From positions 1 through 38,163 of the forward strand of contig JANQEL010000085.1 of the NCBI GenBank assembly GCA_028278345.1: a stretch of 38,163 nucleotides of DNA. The letters are read 5' to 3'. Shown here one piece after another: positions 17,121-24,559 of this stretch. The notes beneath the pieces were generated by a model. That model saw only the letters and a program-made list of their open reading frames with translations. It had not been told where the DNA came from and searched no databases. The position numbers and the translations under genes were made by a program. This stretch comes from Myxococcota bacterium (GTDB taxonomy: Bacteria; Myxococcota_A; UBA9160; UBA4427). Numbering within the stretch: the stretch's first letter is position 1; the number at the start of each line of letters is the position of its first letter.

Positions 17121-18113
17121 ATGGGAGTGACCCGGGTGAAGTTGATGATCCAGATTCCTTGTCTGAACGAGGAAGAGACACTCCCCGCCACCTTGAAGGA
17201 CATTCCCCGCACGATCGACGGCATCGACAGCGTCGAGGTCGTGATCATCGACGACGGTTGCACGGATCGAACCGTCGAAGTGGCGCGTGAGAACGGGGTG
17301 GATCACGTGGTGCGCTTCGCCGGCAACCGTGGTCTGGGTCACGCGTTCGCGGCGGGCATCGACTTCTGTCTGAAGAACGGCGCCGACATCATCGTGAACA
17401 CCGACGGCGACAATCAGTATCACGGGGGCGACATCCCGAAGCTCGTCGCCCCGATCCTCGCGGGTGAGGCGGACCTCGTGATCGGCGATCGCGAGCCGAG
17501 CAAGGTCGCCCACTTCTCGCCCCTCAAGAAGCTCTTGCAGAACGTCGGCAGTCGGGTGATCAGCCGGCTGGCCGGGCTCGAAGTGCCCGACGTGGCGAGC
17601 GGCTTCAAGGCCTACTCGCGCGAGGCGGCGATGCGCCTCGCGATGTCGACGGATTTCGATCACACCGTCGATCACGTGATCCAGGCCGGCAAGAAGCGCA
17701 TCCCCACCGTGAGCGTTCCGATCCGCACCAACCAGAAGCTCCGCGAGTCGCGGCTCTTCTCGAACATCTCGCAGTTCATCCTGCGCTCGCTGCAGATTGC
17801 GGTTCGCGTCTATTCGACCTATGGCGCGATGGCGATCTTCTCGGCGGCGGGGGCGGTGACCTTCGCGGCGGGCTTCGGCCTCGGCCTGCGCTTCCTTTAC
17901 TACTTCATCTTCACCGACTCCCACGACCTGCACGTCCAGTCGTTGATCCTCGCCGCCATCCTGATGCTGGCCGGCTTCCAGATGGTGCTCACCGGGATCG
18001 TTGCCGACCTGATCTCGAGCAGTCGCAGCATCCTCGAGGACGTTTCGTATCGCTTGCGCCGCATGGAGGATGAAGGCGAGCGCGAGTCGGACGACCGGGA
18101 CGGCCCCTCCTAG
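17121..18113 (+). CDS. Membrane-anchored family 2 glycosyltransferase (polyprenyl-phosphate sugar synthase-like)
   Basis: 330 residues. The GT-A domain starts with IPCLNEEETLP, then VVIIDDG (Asp44, Asp45), the metal-binding TDGDNQY (Asp95, Asp97), and SGFKAYSR at about 155-162. Two hydrophobic segments follow (about 234-262 and 273-297), giving the architecture of dolichol-phosphate mannose synthase or ArnC-like enzymes, which load a sugar onto a lipid phosphate at the inner membrane. A GTG at 17136 with GGAG eight bases before it is an alternative start. It forms the end of a three-gene run. The sugar donor cannot be told. Confidence 0.88.
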   Translation: MGVTRVKLMIQIPCLNEEETLPATLKDIPRTIDGIDSVEVVIIDDGCTDRTVEVARENGVDHVVRFAGNRGLGHAFAAGIDFCLKNGADIIVNTDGDNQYHGGDIPKLVAPILAGEADLVIGDREPSKVAHFSPLKKLLQNVGSRVISRLAGLEVPDVASGFKAYSREAAMRLAMSTDFDHTVDHVIQAGKKRIPTVSVPIRTNQKLRESRLFSNISQFILRSLQIAVRVYSTYGAMAIFSAAGAVTFAAGFGLGLRFLYYFIFTDSHDLHVQSLILAAILMLAGFQMVLTGIVADLISSSRSILEDVSYRLRRMEDEGERESDDRDGPS

Positions 18114-18151
18114 CGCGACGCCTGGGAGATCCACGGCTCCCCTCGCGCGGA

Positions 18152-18177
18152 AGTTCGCCTACTCTGATGGGCGAACT
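18152..18177. terminator. Hairpin after the GT2 gene (terminator or operator)
   Basis: AGTTCGCC (18152-18159) and GGCGAACT (18170-18177) form a perfect 8-bp stem with a 10-base loop, 38 bases after the GT2 stop and 25 before the esterase start. No T-run follows, so a factor-independent terminator is doubtful. An operator for the esterase gene is equally possible. Confidence 0.4.
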
Positions 18178-18202
18178 CGAGCAGGTGACGTGAGGTAGCG
18201 GC

Positions 18203-19726
18203 ATGGGCGCGGTCGTCGAAACCACAGCGGGCAAGATCGAAGGCGTGGAACGCGAAGGAGTGCAGAGCTTTCTCGGCATTCCCTACGCGGCACCGCCGAC
18301 GGGGGAGCGTCGCTTCGCACCGCCCGCACCCCCCGCACCCTGGTCGGGCGTGCGCGATTGCAGCGAGTTCGGCTTCACCGCTCCGCAGCCGCCGAGCCTG
18401 CTTCCCGGCATGTCACCCGGCGTGCAGGACGAAGACTGCCTCTACCTGAACGTCTACACCCCCGCTGCCGATCGCGAACGACGGCCGGTGATGGTGTGGA
18501 TCCACGGCGGCGGCTTCACCGGCGGCTCTGGGGCCCAGGAACTCTACGAAGGTGCGCCGATCGTGCGTCGCGGGCAGGTGGTGCTCGTCACGATCAACTA
18601 CCGCCTCGGTGCGCTCGGCTATCTCCACCTCGCCGAACACGCAGACGAACTCGAGGGCGCGGCTTCGAACCTCGGCCAACGCGATCAGATCGCCGCCCTC
18701 GAATGGGTGCGCGACAACATCGAGAACTTCGGCGGCGACCCCGGCAACGTGACGATCTTCGGCGAGTCGGCGGGGGGCATGGCGGTCTCCACCCTGCTCG
18801 CCATGCCGGCGGCGCGCGGCCTGTTCCACCGCGTGATCGCGCAGAGTGGCGCCGCCCATGCCACGCATTCGCGGCAGAGCGCCGAAAGGGTCCTCGACGC
18901 GGTACTCGCCGAACTCGAAATCCCGCAAGGCGAACTCGCTCGACTGCGTGACGTCCCGATCGAACAGATGATCGCCGCCCAGGTGAAGGCGATGGTCTCG
19001 GCCGGCACCGGCGTGTTGCTCCCATATGCCCCGGCGATCGATCCCGAAACACTCCCGCGTTCGCCCCTCGAAGTGGTGCGCGAAGGTGGCGCGAAGGACA
19101 TTCCGCTGATCGTCGGCGCCAACGCCGACGAGTGGAAGCTCTTCAGCTCCGCGAATCGCAAGCATCACGAGATGGACGGAGCCCTGCTCCACAAGCTCGT
19201 GAGTTCGCGCGTTTCGGTGAGTGGCGGCTCGGATCCGAAGGGGATGATCGAGAGCTACCGAAGCGCACGCCCGGATGCGGCGCCGAGCGATCTCTTCGAC
19301 GCCTTCGAGGGGGATCGCATCTTCCGCATTCCCGCGATCCGCCTCGCCGAGGCCCAGCGCGCGCACCAGGCTTCGACCTGGAAGTACTACTTTACCTACC
19401 CCTCGCCGGCGCGACGCGGGAAGCTCGGTGCGTGTCACGCCCTCGAGCTGCCCTTCGTCTTCGGGACGCTTACTGCGCCCACGATGGACCGCTTCGTGGG
19501 GTCGGGTCCCGATGTCGACGCGCTATCACTCGCGATGATGGACGCGTGGCTCGCCTTCGCACATACCGGGGATCCGAACAAGGAAGGCCTGCCCGAGTGG
19601 TCGGCCTACTGCGCCGAAGAACGCAACACGATGATTTTCGACCGCGAGGTGGGCCAGCGCAGCGCGCCGGAAGAAGCCGAACGCCTGGCTTGGGAAGGCC
19701 TGCTCGACGAAGCCCCGATGAACTGA
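18203..19726 (+). CDS. Type B carboxylesterase
   Basis: Serine esterase of the cholinesterase/para-nitrobenzyl esterase family, 507 residues, the usual length. Seen: the N-terminal [10 protein letters not shown], oxyanion-hole HGGG (101-104), EDCLYLNVY, nucleophile FGESAGG with Ser189, acidic residue Glu310 (NADEWK) and His412 (ACHALELPF). The triad therefore appears complete. No signal peptide is evident, so it is probably cytoplasmic. GAGG lies eight to eleven bases before ATG 18203. It converges with the metallo-beta-lactamase-fold gene, with stops four bases apart. Probable role in hydrolysis of xenobiotic or lipid esters; the substrate is unknown. Confidence 0.92.
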   Translation: MGAVVETTAGKIEGVEREGVQSFLGIPYAAPPTGERRFAPPAPPAPWSGVRDCSEFGFTAPQPPSLLPGMSPGVQDEDCLYLNVYTPAADRERRPVMVWIHGGGFTGGSGAQELYEGAPIVRRGQVVLVTINYRLGALGYLHLAEHADELEGAASNLGQRDQIAALEWVRDNIENFGGDPGNVTIFGESAGGMAVSTLLAMPAARGLFHRVIAQSGAAHATHSRQSAERVLDAVLAELEIPQGELARLRDVPIEQMIAAQVKAMVSAGTGVLLPYAPAIDPETLPRSPLEVVREGGAKDIPLIVGANADEWKLFSSANRKHHEMDGALLHKLVSSRVSVSGGSDPKGMIESYRSARPDAAPSDLFDAFEGDRIFRIPAIRLAEAQRAHQASTWKYYFTYPSPARRGKLGACHALELPFVFGTLTAPTMDRFVGSGPDVDALSLAMMDAWLAFAHTGDPNKEGLPEWSAYCAEERNTMIFDREVGQRSAPEEAERLAWEGLLDEAPMN

Positions 19727-19730
19727 GGTT

Positions 19731-20681
19731 TCAGCGCTTCGCGATCTCGGCCATCAGGCCGAAGAGTTCGACGGGGTTCGACGGCTCGCGCTTGCCCTCG
19801 CTGAATTCGCGATACAGGGTATCGACGTTGACCGCGATGCGTTCGGCATCGCCCCAACTCGAGTAGTCGCCCAGCGCAATGTCCTTCACGGCGTCGAGCA
19901 CATCGATGCCCGCGTCGTAGCGCTCCCGGGCTTCGCCCTTGATGTAGGCGAGGTATTCGCGCACGGCGCGCGCACCGCTCTTGTCGGTGATCGGCCCGTG
20001 CCCGGGAACCACGACCTCGACGTCGAGGGCTTCGATGGTTTCACACGCGCGAATCCAGTTGTCGACCGGCCCCGCCCACATGATGGGTGTGCCTTCGATG
20101 AAGAGGATGTCGCCCGTGAAGACGGCCCGATCTTCCTGCGAGTAGATCAGGATGTCGCCGCGGGTATGCGCGGGGCCGACTTCGATGAGGGAGAGGTTCT
20201 TGTTGCCGACCTTCAGATCGAGTCGTCCCTCGAAGGTGCGGTCGGGCGGCGGTACCTCGATCCCGCTGAAGTCGAAGGGACCGAAGACTTCCTTGAAAAA
20301 GGCACCTGCGGGACCCATCTCGTCTGCGTTGTCGAGGAAGGCCGCCATCGCTGCGGCAGGGAGTTCGGTGAGTTCTTCGGCGGTGGCCTTCGAAGTGATG
20401 ATCTCCGCGCCTTCGACCAGTTGATTGCCGTAGCAGTGGTCGCCGTTCGAGTGCGTGTTGACCAGGGTGCCGATCGAAGCCGCGGCGGGGACGCTCTTGC
20501 GCATCGTGTCGAGCATCTCGCCCGTGAGCTTCAGGTCGAAAAGGGTGTCGACCAGCAGCGACGCCTCGCCGTCGCACACGAGTCCGGCGTTGCTCCACCC
20601 CCAGGAGCCATCGGGTTGGAGGTAGGCAAAGCAATCCGTTCCGATCTCGTGGAGCCCCTTGGTGAACTTCCAATCCGCCAT
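19731..20681 (-). CDS. Metallo-beta-lactamase-fold hydrolase with altered metal motif
   Basis: 316 residues, cytoplasmic. The fold markers are THSNGDH (76-82), GPAHTRGD, FTGDILF and VPGHGPITD. The usual HxHxDH motif reads HSNGDH: His77, Asn79, Asp81, His82. The second His is replaced by Asn, which could leave a single-metal site or a changed ligand set. The other predicted ligands (AHTRGD, FTGD, PGHG) remain. ATG 20681 has GGGAGAGAG upstream. The gene is divergent from the palindrome-controlled two-gene unit and convergent with the esterase. Related proteins include alkyl sulfatase-like and quinoprotein relay-type MBL proteins; I cannot choose among them. Confidence 0.85.
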   Translation of the reverse strand: MADWKFTKGLHEIGTDCFAYLQPDGSWGWSNAGLVCDGEASLLVDTLFDLKLTGEMLDTMRKSVPAAASIGTLVNTHSNGDHCYGNQLVEGAEIITSKATAEELTELPAAAMAAFLDNADEMGPAGAFFKEVFGPFDFSGIEVPPPDRTFEGRLDLKVGNKNLSLIEVGPAHTRGDILIYSQEDRAVFTGDILFIEGTPIMWAGPVDNWIRACETIEALDVEVVVPGHGPITDKSGARAVREYLAYIKGEARERYDAGIDVLDAVKDIALGDYSSWGDAERIAVNVDTLYREFSEGKREPSNPVELFGLMAEIAKR

Positions 20682-20799
20682 CGCACTCTCTCCCTGCCGG
20701 TGAGTTGCCGCGGATCCGCTTCCGCGGTGGAGCCAGAACCATAAGGAAATCGAGGAGTTCCGGAAGCACGTCCCAGGAGGAGCCAAATAGGGGTGAAGT

Positions 20800-20830
20800 C
20801 CACTGTAATAGTGGTCGAAACCACTATACT
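20800..20830. promoter_or_regulatory. Overlapping palindromes on a -10 element, before the two-gene unit
   Basis: ATAGTGGT (20808-20815) and ACCACTAT (20820-20827) are a perfect 8-bp inverted repeat with a 4-base centre. CCACT (20800-20804) with AGTGG (20810-20814) gives a second, overlapping dyad. A -10-like TATACT (20825-20830) overlaps the right arm, 37 bases before the ATG at 20867. No good -35 is visible. A repressor bound here would block RNA polymerase, as in autoregulated toxin-antitoxin operons. Confidence 0.6.
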
Positions 20831-20866
20831 GCGCGGATCCCCGGGAACGACAGGAGCACCGACACC

Positions 20867-21373
20867 ATGGCGACGATTCGCAAGCACGCCGATCGCTACG
20901 AGATCCGCGAGTGCCGCACCACGAAGGACGGCCCGCGCCAGTTCACCCTCGCCGGTTTCAGCGGCCTGCTCACCCCCGAGATCCTCGACCGCGCCGCCCT
21001 TCGCGCCGAGCGGCCATTCGATCGAGAGCGTGTGCTCGAGCGTGCGCACGAACTCGGCGTCCCCATCACCCACCGCCGGCGGTTTCCCGAAGCCCGGGCG
21101 TTGCTCGGTGCGCTCCAGCGCGGCGTGCGTATCGACCCCGGCCTGGTGGATCTCTTACGCCGCGCCCTCGAACCGATGACGGCCAGCGAAGTTCCCGAAC
21201 ATCTCGAAGACGCGAACCCCTGGATCGGCCAACCCGAATGGGAGCGCGGCCGCGCGTTGCGTGGCCTGCTTCGCAGCGCCGATCGCGTACTGGCCTCGCG
21301 CCCTGCCCTTCGCGCACAGGAGGCGGCGCGCTTTCCGCGCTTCGCTTCGCGCCCGGTCGAAGCCGGATCGTGA
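20867..21373 (+). CDS. Unknown protein, partner of AbiEii-like nucleotidyltransferase (possible antitoxin)
   Basis: 168 residues, not recognised with certainty. The N-terminus (ATIRKHADRYEIRECR...GPRQFTLAGFSG, about 2-34) looks like a small beta-hairpin with basic residues, followed by Arg-rich helices (about 40-115) and an Arg/Ala-rich tail. No catalytic motif is seen. I recall similar small proteins directly before AbiEii-like genes in high-GC bacteria, mostly annotated as hypothetical. The stop overlaps the next ATG by one base (TGATG), so the two are translationally coupled. AGGAG lies before the ATG. The charged, helical, non-enzymatic nature and the upstream palindrome suggest an antitoxin or regulator, which is inference. 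Confidence 0.7.
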   Translation: MATIRKHADRYEIRECRTTKDGPRQFTLAGFSGLLTPEILDRAALRAERPFDRERVLERAHELGVPITHRRRFPEARALLGALQRGVRIDPGLVDLLRRALEPMTASEVPEHLEDANPWIGQPEWERGRALRGLLRSADRVLASRPALRAQEAARFPRFASRPVEAGS

Positions 21374-21945
21374 TGTACCTGGATGAAAAGATCGTCGCGA
21401 TCGAACACGCGCTCCTCGAAGCGGGTGTTCCCCACGCGTTCGGGGGCGCCAACGCCTTCGCGTACTACGGCACGCCGCGCGCGACGGTGGACATCGACGT
21501 CAACGTCTTCATCGAAGCCACGCAGTCGGAGCAGGTGCTCTCCGCACTGGGCGCCCTCGGTGTCACTGTCGACGCCCCCGACGTCGCGAGCCGCATCGCG
21601 CGCGACGGCCAGGTGCGAGTGCTCTGGGAACGCACGCCCATCGATCTCTTCTTCGCCTACGACCCGCTGCACGAGAGCACGATGTCGCGCCGCCGCCGCG
21701 TCGACTTCGGAAAGGACCGCATCCACATCCTCTCCGGCGAAGACCTCATCGTCTACAAGGTCGTCTTCGACCGCGAAAAGGATTGGCGCGACATCGCCGA
21801 AATGATCCACGCCGCCGACCAGGGCTTCGACTGGAGCTACGTCCGCGACTGGCTCACCCGCATCGTCGAACCCTCGGGCGGCCAACTCGAACGCCTGGAA
21901 CGCCTGATCGATTCGGGCGGGCGCGATCTCGGGAGCGGTCCGTAG
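21373..21945 (+). CDS. AbiEii-like nucleotidyltransferase
   Basis: 190 residues with the signature of pol-beta-type nucleotidyltransferases: GGANAFAYYG (24-33) and RATVDIDV (36-43) with metal Asp40 and Asp42. A third acidic position lies in TPIDLFF, and the C-terminal helix has the family pattern EDLIVYK...REKDWRDI. This layout matches DUF6036/AbiEii-type proteins, in which the AbiE and MenA toxins transfer nucleotides to tRNA or another target. The gene starts at the last base of the upstream stop. It may be a toxin held in check by the upstream protein, or a housekeeping enzyme of unknown substrate. It converges with the secreted hypothetical gene (gap of five bases). Confidence 0.8.
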   Translation: MYLDEKIVAIEHALLEAGVPHAFGGANAFAYYGTPRATVDIDVNVFIEATQSEQVLSALGALGVTVDAPDVASRIARDGQVRVLWERTPIDLFFAYDPLHESTMSRRRRVDFGKDRIHILSGEDLIVYKVVFDREKDWRDIAEMIHAADQGFDWSYVRDWLTRIVEPSGGQLERLERLIDSGGRDLGSGP

Positions 21946-21950
21946 GCTCG

Positions 21951-22589
21951 CTAGTTCCCTTGAACCAGGTCGAGAGCGAGTTCAAGGAGCTTCTCTTCTG
22001 CCTGTCGAGAGGGTGATTCGACGAATACGCGCAGTTCATGGGTCAGGGCCTGCAGTCGGTCGACGGGAGACCCGGCGGGTGCCACCGACAACTGGCCCTC
22101 GCGCAACACGCCGGAGTCGATCGCTGCGAAGTAGAACCCGGTGGTATCGAACAAGGCAGAGTCCGACTTCTTGTCCGGATACCGACTCTCCCGCAGCACC
22201 TTCATCCAGGCGCTCCGCAGTGCTTCGTGGAGTTCATCCGAGATGAACTCGCACCGTGGCTTGCTGCTCAAGCTCTGGAGATCGAGCTTGCGCTCCAACC
22301 GCGTATGCCACACCGACAATTTGGCGATGGAGAGACATACTCCAGGCCGGATGGAGAGATTTGGGCCGATCCAGATCGCCCACTCCGGTTCGAATGCGGG
22401 CATGACGACGGCCTGCAGGGGGACTCCGCAGATCGGACACGGAAACACCTGTGCGAGCGCCGCGTGGTAGGAAGGTTCCTTCGCGAGGTAGTCGCTCCTC
22501 GGCGGCACGAGATGGTCGTACTGCGCCGCCGCGCTGCAAGGCGCGAGACAGATCAGTGCTGCGATCACAAGGAACGAGGACTTGAACAT
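21951..22589 (-). CDS. Secreted hypothetical protein with a CPICG motif
   Basis: 212 residues. A clear signal peptide (FKSSFLVIAALICLAPCSAAA) points to export, probably with cleavage before Gln23. CPICG at about residue 50 could bind metal or form a disulfide. The rest is mixed and has no motif that I can name. ATG 22589 is chosen because it begins the signal peptide; the open frame upstream has no start before a signal-like segment. It converges with the nucleotidyltransferase. The 174 bases before it (22590-22763) contain a degenerate copy of the dispersed palindrome. Confidence 0.65.
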   Translation of the reverse strand: MFKSSFLVIAALICLAPCSAAAQYDHLVPPRSDYLAKEPSYHAALAQVFPCPICGVPLQAVVMPAFEPEWAIWIGPNLSIRPGVCLSIAKLSVWHTRLERKLDLQSLSSKPRCEFISDELHEALRSAWMKVLRESRYPDKKSDSALFDTTGFYFAAIDSGVLREGQLSVAPAGSPVDRLQALTHELRVFVESPSRQAEEKLLELALDLVQGN

Positions 22590-22652
22590 GCTTCTACTAC
22601 TGCCGCGACTCGATTGGGATCCGACGATTGTGAGACTCGGTGCGACGCGATG

Positions 22653-22675
22653 CAACTGGATCCGGATCCGGCTGG
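22653..22675. repeat. Palindromic repeat copy 2 (degenerate)
   Basis: CAACTGGAT followed by CCGG and ATCC matches the left arm and centre of copies 1 and 3, but the right arm is altered (GGCTGG instead of AGTTG). It lies between two divergent genes. Confidence 0.45.
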
Positions 22676-22763
22676 AATCGGTTCGATCCACTGACGCCCA
22701 TAGGGCGAGGCCTGCTCCTTGCGCGGCCGTACAGGGGCTATCCTGCCAGCGGGAGGGATCGCG

Positions 22764-23141
22764 ATGCGACAGCAATACCACCCGCGGCGGGTCGGCGACG
22801 ACGTCTTGATCTGGGACGTGAATCGGCTGGTCGAGTTGGCGGCCGAGCTTCCCGTACAGCAGGTACCGCTCGATTCGATCTGGGAGATCGACGAAGTGCG
22901 GTGGTTCGTCGAAGAGAAATACCCGCCGACCTGCCGGGCCCTGCTCGAGCACATGCGTCAGGTGCTCGAAGCGGATACGTCGTACCCGATCCTGCTCGGC
23001 GAAGACGGGCGCGTGATGGACGGAATGCACCGCGTGTTGAAGGTGGCGTTGGAGAACGGCAGCGAGATCGCGGCGAAGCGCTTCGAGGTCGATCCGGAGC
23101 CCGACTACCTCAACGTCGCTCTCGACGATCTGCCCTATTGA
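22764..23141 (+). CDS. Small ParB/sulfiredoxin-fold-like protein
   Basis: 125 residues. The segment VQQVPLDSIWEIDE (about 31-44) and the later ILLGEDGRVMDGMHRVLKVAL (about 75-95) resemble the two conserved parts of the ParB N-terminal nuclease/CTPase-like fold, in which a Gly/Asp/Arg-rich turn before a helix forms the nucleotide site. There is no helix-turn-helix or dimer domain, so it is not a partition ParB. GGGAGGG sits before ATG 22764. It is a single gene, convergent with the TIMP-like gene, eight bases apart. The biochemical activity is unknown. Confidence 0.65.
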   Translation: MRQQYHPRRVGDDVLIWDVNRLVELAAELPVQQVPLDSIWEIDEVRWFVEEKYPPTCRALLEHMRQVLEADTSYPILLGEDGRVMDGMHRVLKVALENGSEIAAKRFEVDPEPDYLNVALDDLPY

Positions 23142-23149
23142 GCGCGCCC

Positions 23150-23626
23150 CTACCTGAAGCTGTGGAGGGGCCGGCCGATGATGCGGAGCACTCTCATGGC
23201 GAACTCGCCGCGTACCGTCCCCGTGCACACGTTCGCGCGGTATCGCCCCGGGAATCCCTTTTCCGTTCGGGCGAACACGAGGTAGCTCTGGCCCAGCTTG
23301 AACTCGAAGTCGCACTCGTCGAGTGAACCGTCGGGGTCGTGGGCGTAGATCCGCAGCGTCTCCTGGACAGGGCCCTTCCAGATCCCCTGCACCGCGAACT
23401 CCCAATGTCGAGTCTGCAGCGCCTGCATCGACGCTTCTCGATGCGCCGATACGCGGCCGTAGAAAACCAATTCGGCGCCAGACAAGTGAGCCTCGACACC
23501 GTCCGAGGCGTCGCACTCGCACGCAAGCGCGCGTGATGAGAATGCCAGCGCGACGAGCGTGATCAGGAGAAGGAACCTCCCTCGGGTCGGGCGGGGTCCT
23601 CGCAGGAGTCGATTGGAGGCCGTCAT
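23150..23626 (-). CDS. Secreted TIMP/netrin-like (NTR) protein
   Basis: 158 residues. The predicted signal peptide ends in ALA (33-35), so the mature protein would start with Cys36-Glu-Cys38. Metalloprotease inhibitors of the TIMP family need exactly a free N-terminal Cys-x-Cys. Further features fit an NTR fold: a strand ELVFYGRVS, VQGIWKGP, Cys in DECDFEF, GQSYLVFAR, and a late Cys in NVCTGT. Four mature cysteines could give two disulfides. The start ATG 23626 overlaps the NmrA-like stop (ATGA), so it is translated with that gene. Bacterial members are reported in the family; inhibitory activity is not assured. Confidence 0.7.
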   Translation of the reverse strand: MTASNRLLRGPRPTRGRFLLLITLVALAFSSRALACECDASDGVEAHLSGAELVFYGRVSAHREASMQALQTRHWEFAVQGIWKGPVQETLRIYAHDPDGSLDECDFEFKLGQSYLVFARTEKGFPGRYRANVCTGTVRGEFAMRVLRIIGRPLHSFR

Positions 23627-24489
23627 CCGGCCGCACCGAACGCGGACGCGTGCTCGTCGATGAACTCACCCACGCTTCGCGGAGCATTCCCCGTGAGCTG
23701 CAGCACCGCGTCGGTCACCGGCGCCCCGCCACCACGCGTGAAGCAGGCCGCGAATTCCTCAAGGACATCCGCGTGCCACTCCGGCATGCCGTCTTCGATC
23801 ATGCGAGCCCGCGCGATCTCCGGCTTCAGCTCGAGCGTACGGATTGCACGACCGAGGCGTTTGGACAGAACCTCGGCAATTTCGCCATAGGTGAATGCTT
23901 CGGGGCCGGTGACGTCGTACGCGAGCCCGAAGTGATCGTCGGAAGCAAGAGCGCCAACCGCGCACGCCGCAAGGTCGCGAGCGTCGACGCCTGCGATGGC
24001 CGCACCACCGATCGAGTTGGGCAACACGTCCGCATTCGCGACGAGAGGCGCCATCTGCAACAGGTTCTGGAGGAAGAAGTACGGCCGCAGATGCGTCCAG
24101 CCCATGCCCGATGCCTCGATTCTTTCCTCTGTTTGCGCGTGCCACCGTCCACTCGCGACCTCGGAATCGAGCGCTGTTCCGAGCCCCGAGAGTTTGACCA
24201 CGTGCCGAACACCGGCGTTCCGAGCGGCCTCGACCGCGTTGGCCTGAAGTTCGACCTGGCTCGGATCCAGCGCTGACGAGAGGAATACGCGATCGACGCC
24301 CGAGAAGGCGCGCGCCAGCGTACTCGGCTCAGCGAGGTCGGCTTCCACGATCTCGATACCCAGGGCGGCGAGTGGTTTCGCCTTCGCGGAATCGCGGACG
24401 AGTGCGCGCACGCAGATGCCTCGCTGGGCGAGTAGCCGGGCGACTTCGCCACCCACCTGTCCGTTCGCGCCGATTGCGAGCACGGTCAC
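23623..24489 (-). CDS. NmrA-like atypical SDR (NAD(P)-binding)
   Basis: 288 residues. The Rossmann loop is GANGQVGGE (7-15), followed by ALVRDSAK, and the NmrA/triphenylmethane-reductase pattern HVVKLSGLG and RPYFFLQN. Such proteins either sense NAD(P) ratios or reduce small molecules. The start is GTG 24489 with AGGA before it; GTG 24483 is an alternative. A TIMP-like gene overlaps at its end. The copy-3 palindrome is 34 bases upstream. The substrate is unknown. Confidence 0.88.
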   Translation of the reverse strand: MTVLAIGANGQVGGEVARLLAQRGICVRALVRDSAKAKPLAALGIEIVEADLAEPSTLARAFSGVDRVFLSSALDPSQVELQANAVEAARNAGVRHVVKLSGLGTALDSEVASGRWHAQTEERIEASGMGWTHLRPYFFLQNLLQMAPLVANADVLPNSIGGAAIAGVDARDLAACAVGALASDDHFGLAYDVTGPEAFTYGEIAEVLSKRLGRAIRTLELKPEIARARMIEDGMPEWHADVLEEFAACFTRGGGAPVTDAVLQLTGNAPRSVGEFIDEHASAFGAAG

Positions 24490-24522
24490 TGCAGCATCCT
24501 ATCGGTACCCTTCTGAACGCTG

Positions 24523-24544
24523 CAACTGGATTCAGATCCAGTTG
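24523..24544. repeat. Palindromic repeat copy 3
   Basis: CAACTGGAT and ATCCAGTTG form perfect 9-bp arms around TCAG, between the end of the ATP-grasp gene and the start of the NmrA-like gene (both minus strand). With copies at 8114 and 22653 it suggests a dispersed repeat family. It could also terminate the glycan operon, although no T-run follows. Confidence 0.6.
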
Positions 24545-24559
24545 GGACGCGGGTCGGCG

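Noticed and set aside
15581..17263. 560-residue open frame opposite the CapK-like gene
   Set aside because: The plus strand has clear adenylate-forming motifs; this frame also crosses three gene boundaries.
19721..19734. Small dyad CTGAGGTTTCAG at the esterase/MBL convergence
   Set aside because: The 4-bp stem mirrors two opposing stop codons; too short to act as a terminator.
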